Below are positions 8,833 through 17,324 of a DNA stretch of 64,000 bases, piece by piece; the stretch's first letter is position 1; every line of letters starts with the position of its first letter. Below the pieces are notes generated by a model. The model was not told the DNA's origin. It made no database searches and was given only the letters and a program-made list of their open reading frames with translations. This DNA comes from Alphaproteobacteria bacterium (GTDB taxonomy: Bacteria > Pseudomonadota > Alphaproteobacteria > UBA9655). Where the stretch lies: contig JAGONT010000001.1 in the NCBI GenBank assembly GCA_017992885.1, positions 1-64,000 on the forward strand, in the 5' to 3' direction. The translations under genes and the position numbers were made by a program.

Positions 8833-9956
8833 ACGTGCAACCACTCCTAGCTCCAGTATCAGTGTCTCTTCCTTCTTACCTGACGGGACTGATAGAAATT
8901 GATACTCAAGCCATTGCGAAGAATTATCGAACCCTTCACTCAATGCTTCCTCACAGCACGTGCGCAGCGGTTCTTAAAGCAGATGCTTATGGTTTTGGAG
9001 CAAAAACAATAGCTCCTCTGTTGATGCACGAGGGGTGCAGAGCCTTTTTCGTTGCTCATCTCGAAGAAGGTCTTTTGCTAAAAACTGTCCTAAAAAAACC
9101 ATTTATTTATGTTCTGTCTGGACTTCTTCCCAACACAGCTGATCTTTTTGTGGAAAACGATCTTATCCCTATTTTGAATGATTTTGAGATGGTCAAAAGT
9201 TGGGCAAAAGAAGCTCAAAATCGAAAAAGCAAGCTTGCCTGTGCTCTTCATATCGATACGGGAATGCGGCGCAGTGGATTTGATCAAAAAAATTTAACAA
9301 AACTTTTGGACTCTTCAGATTTATTAAAAGCACTCGATCTTCATTTTGTGATGAGCCACTTAGTTTCTTCTCAAGACGACACTCATCCTTATAACGAACA
9401 ACAAAAAACCCTCTTTGATGATTTGCATCAACATTTTCCAATGACTAAAGCAAGTCTTGCAGACACAGGAGGTATTTATTTAGGAGAATCCTATCATTAC
9501 GATCTGGTTCGTCCGGGAAAAGGAATTTTTGGCCTCTTTACGCCGCCAAATGATTCTCCCTTGCTTCATCCTTGTGTGAAACTCTTAGGTCGAATCCTTC
9601 AAATCCGCACTGCTTATAAAGGAGAGAGTGTTGGCTATGGAGCAACTTATACGTTATCACGAGAAAGTAAATTAGCCACACTCGGTGTTGGATTTGCGGA
9701 TGGTTATGATCGTCGATTCAGTAACCATTCTTATGTAGAAATTCAAGGGTTTAAGGCTCCTGTCATAGGAAATATTTCCATGGATTATACCGTTATCGAT
9801 GTAACAGATATTCCAGAGTCTTTGTGTCTTGTAGGGGAATGGGCAGAGTTTGCTAACGAGAACCGCACGCTTGATGAACTTGCTCAATCTATAGGGACCA
9901 TTTCTCGGGAGCTTTCCACAGGGTTTGGGCAAAGGCTTTATCGGGTCTATTGTTAA
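8829..9956 (+). CDS. alr: Alanine racemase
   Basis: PLP enzyme that interconverts L- and D-alanine to supply peptidoglycan synthesis. The PLP lysine is K50 in AAVLKADAYGFG; the catalytic tyrosine lies in SVGYGATYTL, followed by GVGFADGYDR and GNISMDYTVIDVT. 375 residues, full length. Its ATG overlaps the stop of the second nucleoside hydrolase. Coupling of a cell-wall gene to nucleoside hydrolases is unusual and may only reflect gene packing. Retention of alr implies that peptidoglycan is still made. Confidence 0.95.
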   Translation: MNVQPLLAPVSVSLPSYLTGLIEIDTQAIAKNYRTLHSMLPHSTCAAVLKADAYGFGAKTIAPLLMHEGCRAFFVAHLEEGLLLKTVLKKPFIYVLSGLLPNTADLFVENDLIPILNDFEMVKSWAKEAQNRKSKLACALHIDTGMRRSGFDQKNLTKLLDSSDLLKALDLHFVMSHLVSSQDDTHPYNEQQKTLFDDLHQHFPMTKASLADTGGIYLGESYHYDLVRPGKGIFGLFTPPNDSPLLHPCVKLLGRILQIRTAYKGESVGYGATYTLSRESKLATLGVGFADGYDRRFSNHSYVEIQGFKAPVIGNISMDYTVIDVTDIPESLCLVGEWAEFANENRTLDELAQSIGTISRELSTGFGQRLYRVYC

Positions 9957-10156
9957 ATGTAGAATGAAGAAAAGTATGAATTATTCTTGTGACGACGAAG
10001 TCGAGCTGCGTCATTCATTAGAACGTTTTGGCAAAATCAATTTCTTATTCAATATGCTAAATACCTAAAATAAAAAATTTCCATATTTTTTAATAAAGAT
10101 GGAAGAAAAAATTTATTTTGTGTATGATCCGCGCAAATAATAACGCGTGGGGGGTT

Positions 10157-11032
10157 ATGGCAAAAGTCTTATTCGTTGATGATGAGCCAGATATTGAACT
10201 TTTAGCCAAACAAAAATTTCGCAAACAAATTGCCAGTGGAGTTTTTGACCTTTTATTTGCTCAAAATGGACAAGAAGCCCTTGATCTTATAAAAAAAGAG
10301 CCAAGCATTGCAGTTGTTGTTTCGGACGTCAATATGCCCGAGATGGATGGCCTTACCCTGCTTGATAAACTTAATGAAATGAGCCCTAGCCCTAAAACCA
10401 TTGTTGTTTCTGCCTATGGAGATACCAAAACCTTACGGGCCACTATGAATAAAGGAGCTTTCGATTTTGCCACAAAACCAATTAATTTCAATGAACTAGA
10501 AGAAACTATCTTACGAGCTTTAACCCAATACGAACGGTCTTCCTCTCTTCTTGGTTCCTATCAGCTTTTATTGGCTACGTTTTTTCCAAAGGGCGTTGAC
10601 CTCCATTATTCTCCAGGTAAAGTGCCCCTATTATGGGATGCATTTATTTTAAATCCTCACTCGATTACCCTCTTAGGCGTTTTTGTCATTCCATCCGCCA
10701 TACCTTTTGAAATTGCAACAAGCACAGCTCATGGCGTTTTAAAGTCAGCTTTAACCCAAAATTTGGATGTCTCTATAGCAGAGTGTGAAGAAAAGCTTGC
10801 CGTCATTAACGCTCATCTGAAAGCACAGATCTTGATAGGGACTTACAATGTGAGTTCTCACGTTTTTTCATACAAGACAAATGGAGCCTTTAAAGTCTCT
10901 CATTTGACATCTGAAGGTCAGAGTTCTCCCCTCTCCTCAAAAGCGGCTCTGCTGACTGTCGGTGAAGAAATCATCTTAGAAACCCCTTTTCCATCTACCC
11001 ATCTTTCTCTGACATACATGCATGAAGATTAA
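10157..11032 (+). CDS. Response regulator with N-terminal receiver domain and PP2C-like (degenerate) C-terminus
   Basis: Residues 1-125 are a CheY-type receiver: acidic pair DDEPD, phospho-acceptor Asp in VVVSDVNMPEMDGL, then the conserved SAYGD and the lysine in FATKPINF. The remaining 165 residues are not a DNA-binding, HD-GYP or GGDEF domain. Their layout (LLGVFVIPS, EIATSTAHGVLKSAL, then a helix with NAHLKAQ and a strand with VFSYKTNG) resembles a SpoIIE/RsbU-type PP2C phosphatase domain that has lost its metal-binding aspartates. That is an inference. The ATG at 10157 is chosen because it begins the receiver fold directly; 13 upstream codons are non-family. No histidine kinase is nearby. 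Confidence 0.75.
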   Translation: MAKVLFVDDEPDIELLAKQKFRKQIASGVFDLLFAQNGQEALDLIKKEPSIAVVVSDVNMPEMDGLTLLDKLNEMSPSPKTIVVSAYGDTKTLRATMNKGAFDFATKPINFNELEETILRALTQYERSSSLLGSYQLLLATFFPKGVDLHYSPGKVPLLWDAFILNPHSITLLGVFVIPSAIPFEIATSTAHGVLKSALTQNLDVSIAECEEKLAVINAHLKAQILIGTYNVSSHVFSYKTNGAFKVSHLTSEGQSSPLSSKAALLTVGEEIILETPFPSTHLSLTYMHED

Positions 11033-12363
11033 CGTTCTATAAGCTCTTTCTTAAATACCACTTCATGACGTAATTTCCAAATTCCTAAAAGGTTTGTGAG
11101 CATTAAAAGCCCTCCTGAAAGGCTCATGACGGTCATAACATGACATTGGTCAAGAAAAGAAAAGGCGATAAAAGCGCACACGGCATAGATGAAATAAAGC
11201 CTCCTCCCCCATTGAGGAAATAGCCAGCGCATCGCTTTTTCCCCTACAGTCAAATAAGCAATGACTGTAGTGTATCCTGCAATAAAAATTAAAAGGGCCA
11301 TGAAAATATCCACATGTGGGAAAAACTGAGCAAACGCATAGGACACGGCATGACAGGCTTCTACTGGTGCTTGCCAAATACCCGTCACTAACACGACGAG
11401 GATACTCATTGTACAAACAATGCCATCCGTTGCTACACCAAAAATAGAGAGACAAGCTTGGGTTGCTGGATCTTTTGCTTTTGATTCGCTCTGAATGATC
11501 GAATCATACCCAATTCCTAAGTCACCTGAATAAACAGCTCGAGCCGTGCCAAGTTGGATTGCCATTAACATCGAGCTTCCAGCAAATCCTCCCATCGCCG
11601 CATTCCCTGTAAACGCGGCTCTAAACACATCAGCTAAAACAGAAGGAAGAATTGTAATATGCATAGCGATAATATAGAGAGACAGCAGAATATATCCCAC
11701 AATAAAGGGTGGCATCAGCGCTGTAGAAATGTTTGCGAGGCGCCGAATTCCACCAAATCCACCATAAAGCGTAATTGCTAAAATTCCGGCTAAAATGAGA
11801 GGTCTAGAGAGAGATGATACGTCAGTCAAAACATCCATGATCACCACAAATTGATAAACTTCAACACCATAAATTGCAAGAAGACTACAGTAAACAATAG
11901 GAATAACTTTCGCAAGGATCGGGGTTTGAAAAGCTTTTCGCAAATAAATCATGGGACCTCCATGATAACCCTGCTCATCCTCTATGCGAAATTTCATTCC
12001 TAAATAAATTTCTGCATATTTAATAAGCATGCCAAAGAATGATGCAATCCAAAGCCAAAAAAGAGCTCCAGGCCCTCCTAAGGTCACAGCAGTAACCACG
12101 CCCACGATGTTTCCCAGTCCAACCATACCGCCTACAGAAGCGAAGTAAACGCGAAAAGGACTGATCCCGCCTTCTCTTCCTTCTGATGATTTTTGAACAG
12201 CTTTAATTGTTCTGATGGGGTGGGCAAGCACTTTAAATTGATAAAATCCTGAGCGAAAAGAAAAATAAAGTCCCGCCGCTATTACGACGGTAAAGCCAAT
12301 GTAACTCCAATAAAAAGATTCAATGGCACTTAAAATACAAAAGAGCGGATCAATACGACACAT
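11029..12363 (-). CDS. Alanine/glycine:cation symporter (AGCS family)
   Basis: Sodium- or proton-coupled importer of alanine or glycine in the inner membrane, 444 residues with about ten or eleven helices. Family markers: VGGMVGLGNIVGVVTAV near residue 80, LGGPGALFWLWIASFFGM, YHGGPMIYLRKAF and a later GTARAVYSGDLGIGYDS. AGAAGG precedes the ATG by about 9 bases. It is convergent with the response regulator, overlapping by 4 bases. A TTGACA lies upstream at 12560-12555 (minus strand) and may be the -35 box of its promoter. Confidence 0.92.
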   Translation of the reverse strand: MCRIDPLFCILSAIESFYWSYIGFTVVIAAGLYFSFRSGFYQFKVLAHPIRTIKAVQKSSEGREGGISPFRVYFASVGGMVGLGNIVGVVTAVTLGGPGALFWLWIASFFGMLIKYAEIYLGMKFRIEDEQGYHGGPMIYLRKAFQTPILAKVIPIVYCSLLAIYGVEVYQFVVIMDVLTDVSSLSRPLILAGILAITLYGGFGGIRRLANISTALMPPFIVGYILLSLYIIAMHITILPSVLADVFRAAFTGNAAMGGFAGSSMLMAIQLGTARAVYSGDLGIGYDSIIQSESKAKDPATQACLSIFGVATDGIVCTMSILVVLVTGIWQAPVEACHAVSYAFAQFFPHVDIFMALLIFIAGYTTVIAYLTVGEKAMRWLFPQWGRRLYFIYAVCAFIAFSFLDQCHVMTVMSLSGGLLMLTNLLGIWKLRHEVVFKKELIER

Positions 12364-12607
12364 GATAAAGCCTTCTCAAGGTTGGTATGTACAATAAATA
12401 AAGAAAAAGGGGGGAGAAATAAGAATAGCGCAGCTTAGCCGCGCTTTTTAAGAAAAACAACCTTAGAGAAAAATAGGGGTCCAATAAAAGCCAAAAAATC
12501 TCTCCTAAAGAGCTTTAATCTGTGCGAATAATAGTGAGACAAAACCTTAGCCTCTGTCAAGAAAAATTAAAACACAAAATTTTATGGGTGATCTTTCTTG
12601 TATGAGA

Positions 12608-13474
12608 TCATTGTTCGTGCATCGCTTTCGTCAGGGAAGAAAGATTAAACTGCATCATTTTTAAATAACTATCTGCCTCAGTTCCTGGAGCTGACAGTGC
12701 ATCTGAATATAATGTTCCCCCAATGTGGCTATTTGTTTCTCTGGCAATTTGCTCTAATAGGCGCGGATTTGAGATGTTTTCAGCAAAGATTGCGTGGATT
12801 CCTTCTGCTCGCATACGATTAACAAGATTCACGACAGCCTTAGCGGATGGTTCGGAATCTGTGCTGATTCCCAAAGGCGAAAAAAACGTAATGTTAAATT
12901 CTCGTCCTAAATATTCAAAGGCAGCATGGTTTGTAATAACTTTTCGTTTTGCCAGGGGGATATGCTCTAATTTTTCTTGAGTTTGCTTTTTGAGGGTACT
13001 TAAAAGCTTTTTATAGTTTTCTCCTTGGGCTTTGAAAAAGAGTGCGTCTTGTGGAGAAAGATCGGAAAGGCCTTGGACAATATTATCGACATAAATCTGA
13101 GCATTGTCTAGGCTATGCCAAGCATGAGGATCAATAATTTCTTTTTCTTTAACGACATTGGTTAAAGGAGCAATACCTGTAGTTGCTATTAGAATTTTCC
13201 CTTTAAATCCAGAAGCTTCAATTAATCTATCCAGCCATCCTTCAAACCCCAACCCATTAACAACAACAAGATCAGCACGGCCTAGATCCTTTGCATCTTG
13301 AGGACGAGGTTCATAAACATGTGCATCTTGATTTTGGCTAACAAGATTTCTGACCTCTATTTTATCTTGGCCAATTTCGTGAACCATATCTCCTAAAATG
13401 CTAAATGTTGTCACGACCAAGGGTTTTGCAGAAACGGAAGTAGAGAGCATCAAGAGAAAAAGAAAAAAGCGCAT
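12608..13474 (-). CDS. Metal ABC transporter substrate-binding protein (ZnuA/MntC/TroA type)
   Basis: Periplasmic cluster A-I solute-binding protein that captures Mn, Zn or Fe. Signal peptide at about 1-16 (ends SVSA). Metal ligands expected from the family: His in NQDAHVYEPRPQDAKDL, His in DPHAWHSLDNA, Glu in FAENISNPRLLEQ and Asp in TLYSDALS. It lacks the His-rich loop of classic ZnuA, which leaves manganese as likely as zinc. Last gene of the ATPase-permease-SBP operon, overlapping the permease end. Confidence 0.9.
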   Translation of the reverse strand: MRFFLFLLMLSTSVSAKPLVVTTFSILGDMVHEIGQDKIEVRNLVSQNQDAHVYEPRPQDAKDLGRADLVVVNGLGFEGWLDRLIEASGFKGKILIATTGIAPLTNVVKEKEIIDPHAWHSLDNAQIYVDNIVQGLSDLSPQDALFFKAQGENYKKLLSTLKKQTQEKLEHIPLAKRKVITNHAAFEYLGREFNITFFSPLGISTDSEPSAKAVVNLVNRMRAEGIHAIFAENISNPRLLEQIARETNSHIGGTLYSDALSAPGTEADSYLKMMQFNLSSLTKAMHEQ

Positions 13475-14325
13475 TAGTCAATTCCTTGTTGTTGTTTAAG
13501 TATACCAAAGGGGGCAAATACCAAAGAAATCCCATAAATCAAGCCTGCAATCAGGATAATCGAAGGGCCGGAGGGCCACTCAAGGTGATAAGAAAGCAAG
13601 AGACCAAAATAACCAGAAGCAATGGCAAAAAAACTTGAAAGCAAAAAAAGTGACCACACATGCCGTGCCCACAGACGAGAAGATACCGCCGGTAACATCA
13701 TCATTCCTAAAGCCATTAAGGTACCTAAAGCTTGAAAAGCAGAAACAAGATTAAGGGTCACTAAAACAAGAAAAATAAAATGGTAAAAGCTTCCCCAGCC
13801 GCTAATCACCCGTAAAAAACCGGAATCGAAACATTCAATCAAAAGGGGACGATAAATTAAAGCAAGAACACAAAGCGTAAAAGAAGTAATCCCTGCAACC
13901 ATTATCAGAGAAATCTTGTCTACAGCAAGAACGGTTCCAAAAAGAATATGCATTAAATCAACCTGCGTTCCTTGTGTTGAAATCATCAATACACCAATGG
14001 CTAAAGAAATCAGGTAAAACCCAGCAAAGCTTGCATCTTCATTCAAGATTGTAAAACGAGAGATAGCCCCTGCCAAAAGAGCCACAAGAAATCCAACTAA
14101 AAACCCGCCGCACCCCATGGCAGGTAAGGAAAGTCCTCCGACTAAAAAACCAAAAGCAGCGCCAGGAAGAATAGCGTGGGCTAAAGCATCTCCCATCAAG
14201 CTCATACGCCTTAATACCAATAAAACCCCCACAGGCCCACATCCTAAGGCTAAAGCGAGGCAGGCCATAAGGGCGCGTCTTAAAAAAACATAGTCCATAA
14301 ATGGGGTAATAAAGAAATCGATCAT
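13474..14325 (-). CDS. Metal ABC transporter permease (ZnuB/MntB type)
   Basis: Integral membrane subunit of the metal importer, 283 residues with about eight helices. ABC-3 family signature region MGDALAHAILPGAAFGFLVG lies near residues 49-68, and LMALGMMMLPAVSSRLWARH near 203-222. It overlaps the ATPase gene by 4 bases on one side and shares a base with the SBP start on the other, so the three genes are co-translated. Confidence 0.92.
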   Translation of the reverse strand: MIDFFITPFMDYVFLRRALMACLALALGCGPVGVLLVLRRMSLMGDALAHAILPGAAFGFLVGGLSLPAMGCGGFLVGFLVALLAGAISRFTILNEDASFAGFYLISLAIGVLMISTQGTQVDLMHILFGTVLAVDKISLIMVAGITSFTLCVLALIYRPLLIECFDSGFLRVISGWGSFYHFIFLVLVTLNLVSAFQALGTLMALGMMMLPAVSSRLWARHVWSLFLLSSFFAIASGYFGLLLSYHLEWPSGPSIILIAGLIYGISLVFAPFGILKQQQGID

Positions 14326-15122
14326 AGGGTTCTCACATTATCTTCCCATTCACGAGAGGCCTCAATCGCTTGGCGCATGTTGTCTTTTGTCAAAACTTGC
14401 GCTGTGGCTCCTCTCATATAAAAGTGTCGAGCCAAGAGAAGTGTTTGAGGAAAATGATCTTGAACTAAGTCCAAGTCATGAAGAACCGCGATCACAAGGC
14501 GACCTTCCTGGACCCATACATGAATAAGCCTCATAAGATCTTCAATGGTTCGTCCATCCACACCTGTAAAGGGTTCGTCTAAGAAAATAACAGGCGCGTT
14601 CTGCAGAATAAGCCGAGCAAATAAAACCCGCTGAAATTGCCCTCCTGACAGGGCTTGAAGAGGCGTTTTTGCAAATGAGGAAAGACCCACTTGCTCAAGC
14701 GTTGCTTGCATCTTGTCCTTTTGTTCTTTCGTATAGCGTCGAAAAGTACCAACTTCGCGAAAAAGACCCATCGCGATTGTATCGCCTACAGTAAGGGGAA
14801 ATTTTCGATCGAGTTGATTTTGTTGGGCTAGATAAGCAACATCACAGGGACAAAAACCATGAAAAGTGATCTTTCCCTGGCTTGACTTTTGAAGTCCTAA
14901 AAGGGATTTTAAAAGTGTGCTTTTACCCGCTCCATTAGGGCCTGCGATCGCCCAAAGAGAAGGAGCGGCAAAATGACAGGTGAGATTTGAAATAATAGAA
15001 TTTTTAGGATACTTAACAGATATGTGATTGATATCAATAGCAATAGGGCCTTGAGGAAGGCAACGAATCGTCCAGTGTTTTTCTTTGAAGGGTCTCCAAA
15101 AAGGGGCTGGGGAATGCTCCAT
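14322..15122 (-). CDS. Metal ABC transporter ATP-binding protein (ZnuC/MntA type)
   Basis: Cytoplasmic ATPase that powers the metal importer. Walker A GPNGAGKST is at residues 61-69, the ABC signature SGGQFQRVLFARL follows, then Walker B VIFLDEP and a switch His in AVLHDLDL. The N-terminus carries about 25 residues not usual for the family. It starts three bases after the stop of a small upstream reading frame (15126-15242), so the operon may begin with that small gene. Confidence 0.92.
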   Translation of the reverse strand: MEHSPAPFWRPFKEKHWTIRCLPQGPIAIDINHISVKYPKNSIISNLTCHFAAPSLWAIAGPNGAGKSTLLKSLLGLQKSSQGKITFHGFCPCDVAYLAQQNQLDRKFPLTVGDTIAMGLFREVGTFRRYTKEQKDKMQATLEQVGLSSFAKTPLQALSGGQFQRVLFARLILQNAPVIFLDEPFTGVDGRTIEDLMRLIHVWVQEGRLVIAVLHDLDLVQDHFPQTLLLARHFYMRGATAQVLTKDNMRQAIEASREWEDNVRTL

Positions 15123-15125
15123 AAA

Positions 15126-15242
15126 TTATAAGGCCCAGAAAATGCCTGCCCATAGCACCATAAGTAAGCTCAACGTCAGTGTTAATCGATAAAAAACACC
15201 TTGAAGGAGAGGATTTTTATACCCATACATTTCATTTACCAT
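15126..15242 (-). CDS. Small membrane protein at the head of the metal ABC operon (hypothetical)
   Basis: 38-residue reading frame starting at ATG 15242 (an alternative ATG is at 15230): a basic/aromatic N-terminus with MYGYKNPLLQGVFY followed by one hydrophobic helix LTLTLSLLMVLWAGIFWAL at the extreme C-terminus. The stop lies three bases from the ABC ATPase start and a perfect palindrome lies just upstream of the ATG, which is why it is kept although no family is recognised. It might be a real small protein or just a leader. The frame is open further upstream, but the longer version would cross the palindrome. Confidence 0.4.
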   Translation of the reverse strand: MVNEMYGYKNPLLQGVFYRLTLTLSLLMVLWAGIFWAL

Positions 15243-15249
15243 CTTGCAA

Positions 15250-15266
15250 TTAAGAATCATTCTTAA
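15250..15266. promoter_or_regulatory. Perfect 17-bp palindrome, Fur/Zur/Mur-like operator
   Basis: TTAAGAATCATTCTTAA is a perfect inverted repeat with one central base. Its core AATCATT matches the centre of classical Fur boxes (AATnATT). It sits 8 bases before the small gene that heads the metal ABC operon, as expected for metal-responsive repression. The regulator is not in the window, so assignment to Fur, Zur, Mur or MntR is inference. Confidence 0.6.
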
Positions 15267-15323
15267 AAAGAACTTATAGATAATATGGGTATGAGGACAC
15301 TGAAAGTCAATAAAAAGGTGCAT

Positions 15324-15700
15324 TTTAGGTTTTTTTCTAATCTATTTTTCAAGCTAGAAAAAAATCAATCTAGAGTAACCTAGAAAAGGCGGTAGGAATG
15401 AAAGTCATTCAGATATACTGTTGCGACCTCACGTAAATCCTGAAAAAATGCAATGATTCATCTCCGTACAGACCTACGAAAAAGGTACCCCTCTCTCTTA
15501 AGGCAAGCTCATCAATGATATTTTTAACCAACGCCCTTTGCCAAATTTAAAGAGGGCAGGAAGCCCCTCAGACATGATCCGAAATTACTCTCTCCGTTTA
15601 CATTATTTTAAGGAAAATTATGAATACTATAAAACAAGACTGGGTCCATCCTATGGTCGATTTCAGAGAACCATAAACAACCACACTTAGGAAAATCATT
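15324..15700. other. Intergenic region
   Basis: About 375 bases between the metal operon and a secreted Cys-rich protein gene. The only reading frame with a good ribosome site (TAAGGA before ATG 15620) encodes 18 residues ending at 15676; it could be a leader peptide, but nothing supports function. No pseudogene, terminator or RNA gene was recognised. Confidence 0.4.
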
Positions 15701-15949
15701 ATGGATAAAAAATTTCTCCAAATATTAACATTAGCCACGCTCTCTACATTATTCCCGAGCGGGAGCGTCATTGCCGATGCCTGCATCGCGCGTTGCGATG
15801 AAAGTTATGAACACTGTTTAGATAATATCCAGCCACATTACACACCTAATCAACGAGAATCCCATATAAATCTATGTAACGATAGACATGCCGCATGTAG
15901 ACTTACCTGCATAGATGATGCTCCTCTCCCAGATTACGCAGATTTCTAA
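15701..15949 (+). CDS. Small secreted protein with mirror-symmetric cysteine pattern
   Basis: 82-residue protein with a signal peptide (about 1-25, ending SVIADA). The mature part holds six cysteines arranged CX3C-X6-C ... C-X6-CX3C (CIARCDESYEHC and CNDRHAACRLTC), a mirror pattern that suggests two helices clamped by disulfides, as in CHCH-like hairpins. Export to an oxidising compartment fits. No family recognised. It is free-standing with its own 5' region. Confidence 0.65.
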   Translation: MDKKFLQILTLATLSTLFPSGSVIADACIARCDESYEHCLDNIQPHYTPNQRESHINLCNDRHAACRLTCIDDAPLPDYADF

Positions 15950-16007
15950 GAGATAATATTATGAGCTCTTTCGAGAAGGATGATGGTAATTTTACTAAAA
16001 GCCATAC

Positions 16008-16376
16008 TCATGGTTCATTGTTATTATTCGAGTTAATTTTCTTTGGTCCTAAAGGGCTAAAGAGATCAGTTTGTATATCAATAGCAGACCTTTTCTTCCT
16101 TTCTTTCCCCTGCCCTTGTTCTGATTCTTTCCCTTGTAGACGGGCCTTGATGAGTTTTTCTGTTATTTTCACTACTTCTGGATCAAGCTGAGACTTTTGA
16201 GGCTCTGAAGCAGAGAGCGTGAGAGGAAGAGTATCATCTAATGCCTCAAAGGAACCTTTATACTGAACTACTAATTTAGGTTCAGATTCAGACTGTTCAG
16301 AATCTGAGTCTCCTGTTGCAAGAGCAGCGCTTGCTCCCAACAAACTTATTAAAATGGTGATGATGGTTGTTTTCAT
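16008..16376 (-). CDS. Small secreted protein, hypothetical
   Basis: 122 residues from the ATG at 16376; a start four codons up is possible. Signal peptide MKTTIITILISLLGASAALA, then a Ser/Glu-rich acidic stretch, a middle part with KLVVQYKGSF and a charged Lys/Gln-rich C-terminus ending in an Asn run (NSNNNNEP). Low complexity, no domain recognised. A separate opposite-strand frame overlaps it and is judged a shadow. Possibly a lineage-specific secreted protein. Confidence 0.55.
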   Translation of the reverse strand: MKTTIITILISLLGASAALATGDSDSEQSESEPKLVVQYKGSFEALDDTLPLTLSASEPQKSQLDPEVVKITEKLIKARLQGKESEQGQGKERKKRSAIDIQTDLFSPLGPKKINSNNNNEP

Positions 16377-16566
16377 AAGGTCTAGCATAAAATTTACTCC
16401 TTTTTTCGTGTCATATGTTATAAAACATACTTTTCTTATTAGGAAGATATGTAAATATTTGGGATAAGCATAAAAATAATTATATATACTTTGATTCGAG
16501 TTTAAAAGAGAAGATTCAAAAAATTTATTCGCCTTTCATTTTCCCCACAATAAAATAATCGAGATA

Positions 16567-16600
16567 AAAAAACACCACCCTTTCGGATGGTGTTTTTTGT
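16567..16600. terminator. Rho-independent terminator downstream of pal
   Basis: ACACCA...TGGTGT hairpin with inner CC/GG pairs, an A run on one side and a T run on the other, so it can act in both directions. It lies about 32 bases past the pal stop and serves the minus-strand tolB-pal unit. Confidence 0.8.
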
Positions 16601-16631
16601 AATCTTAAATAAGTTTATTAAATTAAACTTA

Positions 16632-17147
16632 TTAGTCCAAAACAGTGATAGCTACACGATTTTGTTGGAATGCCCATTCAAGATCGCCAGCATTGTCTTG
16701 CTCAACGATTGGACGGTTTTTCCCGTAGCTTACAACTCTGATACGTGCTGGATCAACACCAAAGGCAATGAGCTTTTCACGAGCTGCGTGCGCACGACGC
16801 TCACCAAGAGCTAAGTTGTATTCAACAGTTCCACGCTTGTCGCAATGGCCATTGATAGTTACAACGTAATTTCCATAGGTATTTAACCAAGCAGCTTGAC
16901 GTTGCAAGATTTCCATTCCATCAGGACGAACTGCTGATCGATCAAAGTCAAAGAAGACCCGATCGCCAACATTGTCAACGAAATCAGCGACTGTACCAGG
17001 TACACAAGCTTCAGCAGCAGCCAAAGCTTCTGCAGCAGGAAGAAGACCTCCTTGGCCCATGACTTCAGCACACTCGTCTGTTGATGATCCGCAAGCAGTC
17101 AGAGCGAGAGCTGCTGTTGCGAGAAGACTTGTAATTTTTAAACGCAT
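16632..17147 (-). CDS. pal: Peptidoglycan-associated lipoprotein Pal
   Basis: Outer-membrane lipoprotein that anchors the outer membrane to peptidoglycan and partners TolB. Lipoprotein signal with lipobox LTAC (Cys19), then an OmpA-like domain from about residue 60: FFDFDRSAVRPDG, INGHCDKRGTVEYN (meso-DAP binding region) and GERRAHAARE. 171 residues, typical length. Encoded downstream of tolB as in most proteobacteria; tolQRA is not in the window. Confidence 0.96.
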   Translation of the reverse strand: MRLKITSLLATAALALTACGSSTDECAEVMGQGGLLPAAEALAAAEACVPGTVADFVDNVGDRVFFDFDRSAVRPDGMEILQRQAAWLNTYGNYVVTINGHCDKRGTVEYNLALGERRAHAAREKLIAFGVDPARIRVVSYGKNRPIVEQDNAGDLEWAFQQNRVAITVLD

Positions 17148-17324
17148 TTCTTTTTTTCTCCTTTTTTGGTTTTCATTCGCCCACTTTAGCGGGAGAACAT
17201 TAAAAAAACATTAAAATTCTTTCTTTTTTTGATGTCCTTCGCCTTACGCAGTTTACATGCCTAGTCCTAAGATTTATAGACACCGTGCGGCCACTATAAT
17301 CTATTGAAGCAAAAGGATCAAGTG

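Noticed and set aside
12425-12452. GCGC hairpin followed by a T run between the symporter and the metal SBP gene
   Set aside because: It lies in the symporter's 5' region, has a short stem and points the wrong way to terminate either minus-strand gene.
15620-15676. 18-codon frame with a good ribosome site before the Cys-rich protein gene
   Set aside because: Too short and without conserved features to call; mentioned only as a possible leader.
15961-16191. 76-codon plus-strand frame starting MSSFEKDDG
   Set aside because: Most of it lies antisense to the secreted protein gene at 16008-16376, and the Cys/Ser/Phe-rich product looks like a shadow.
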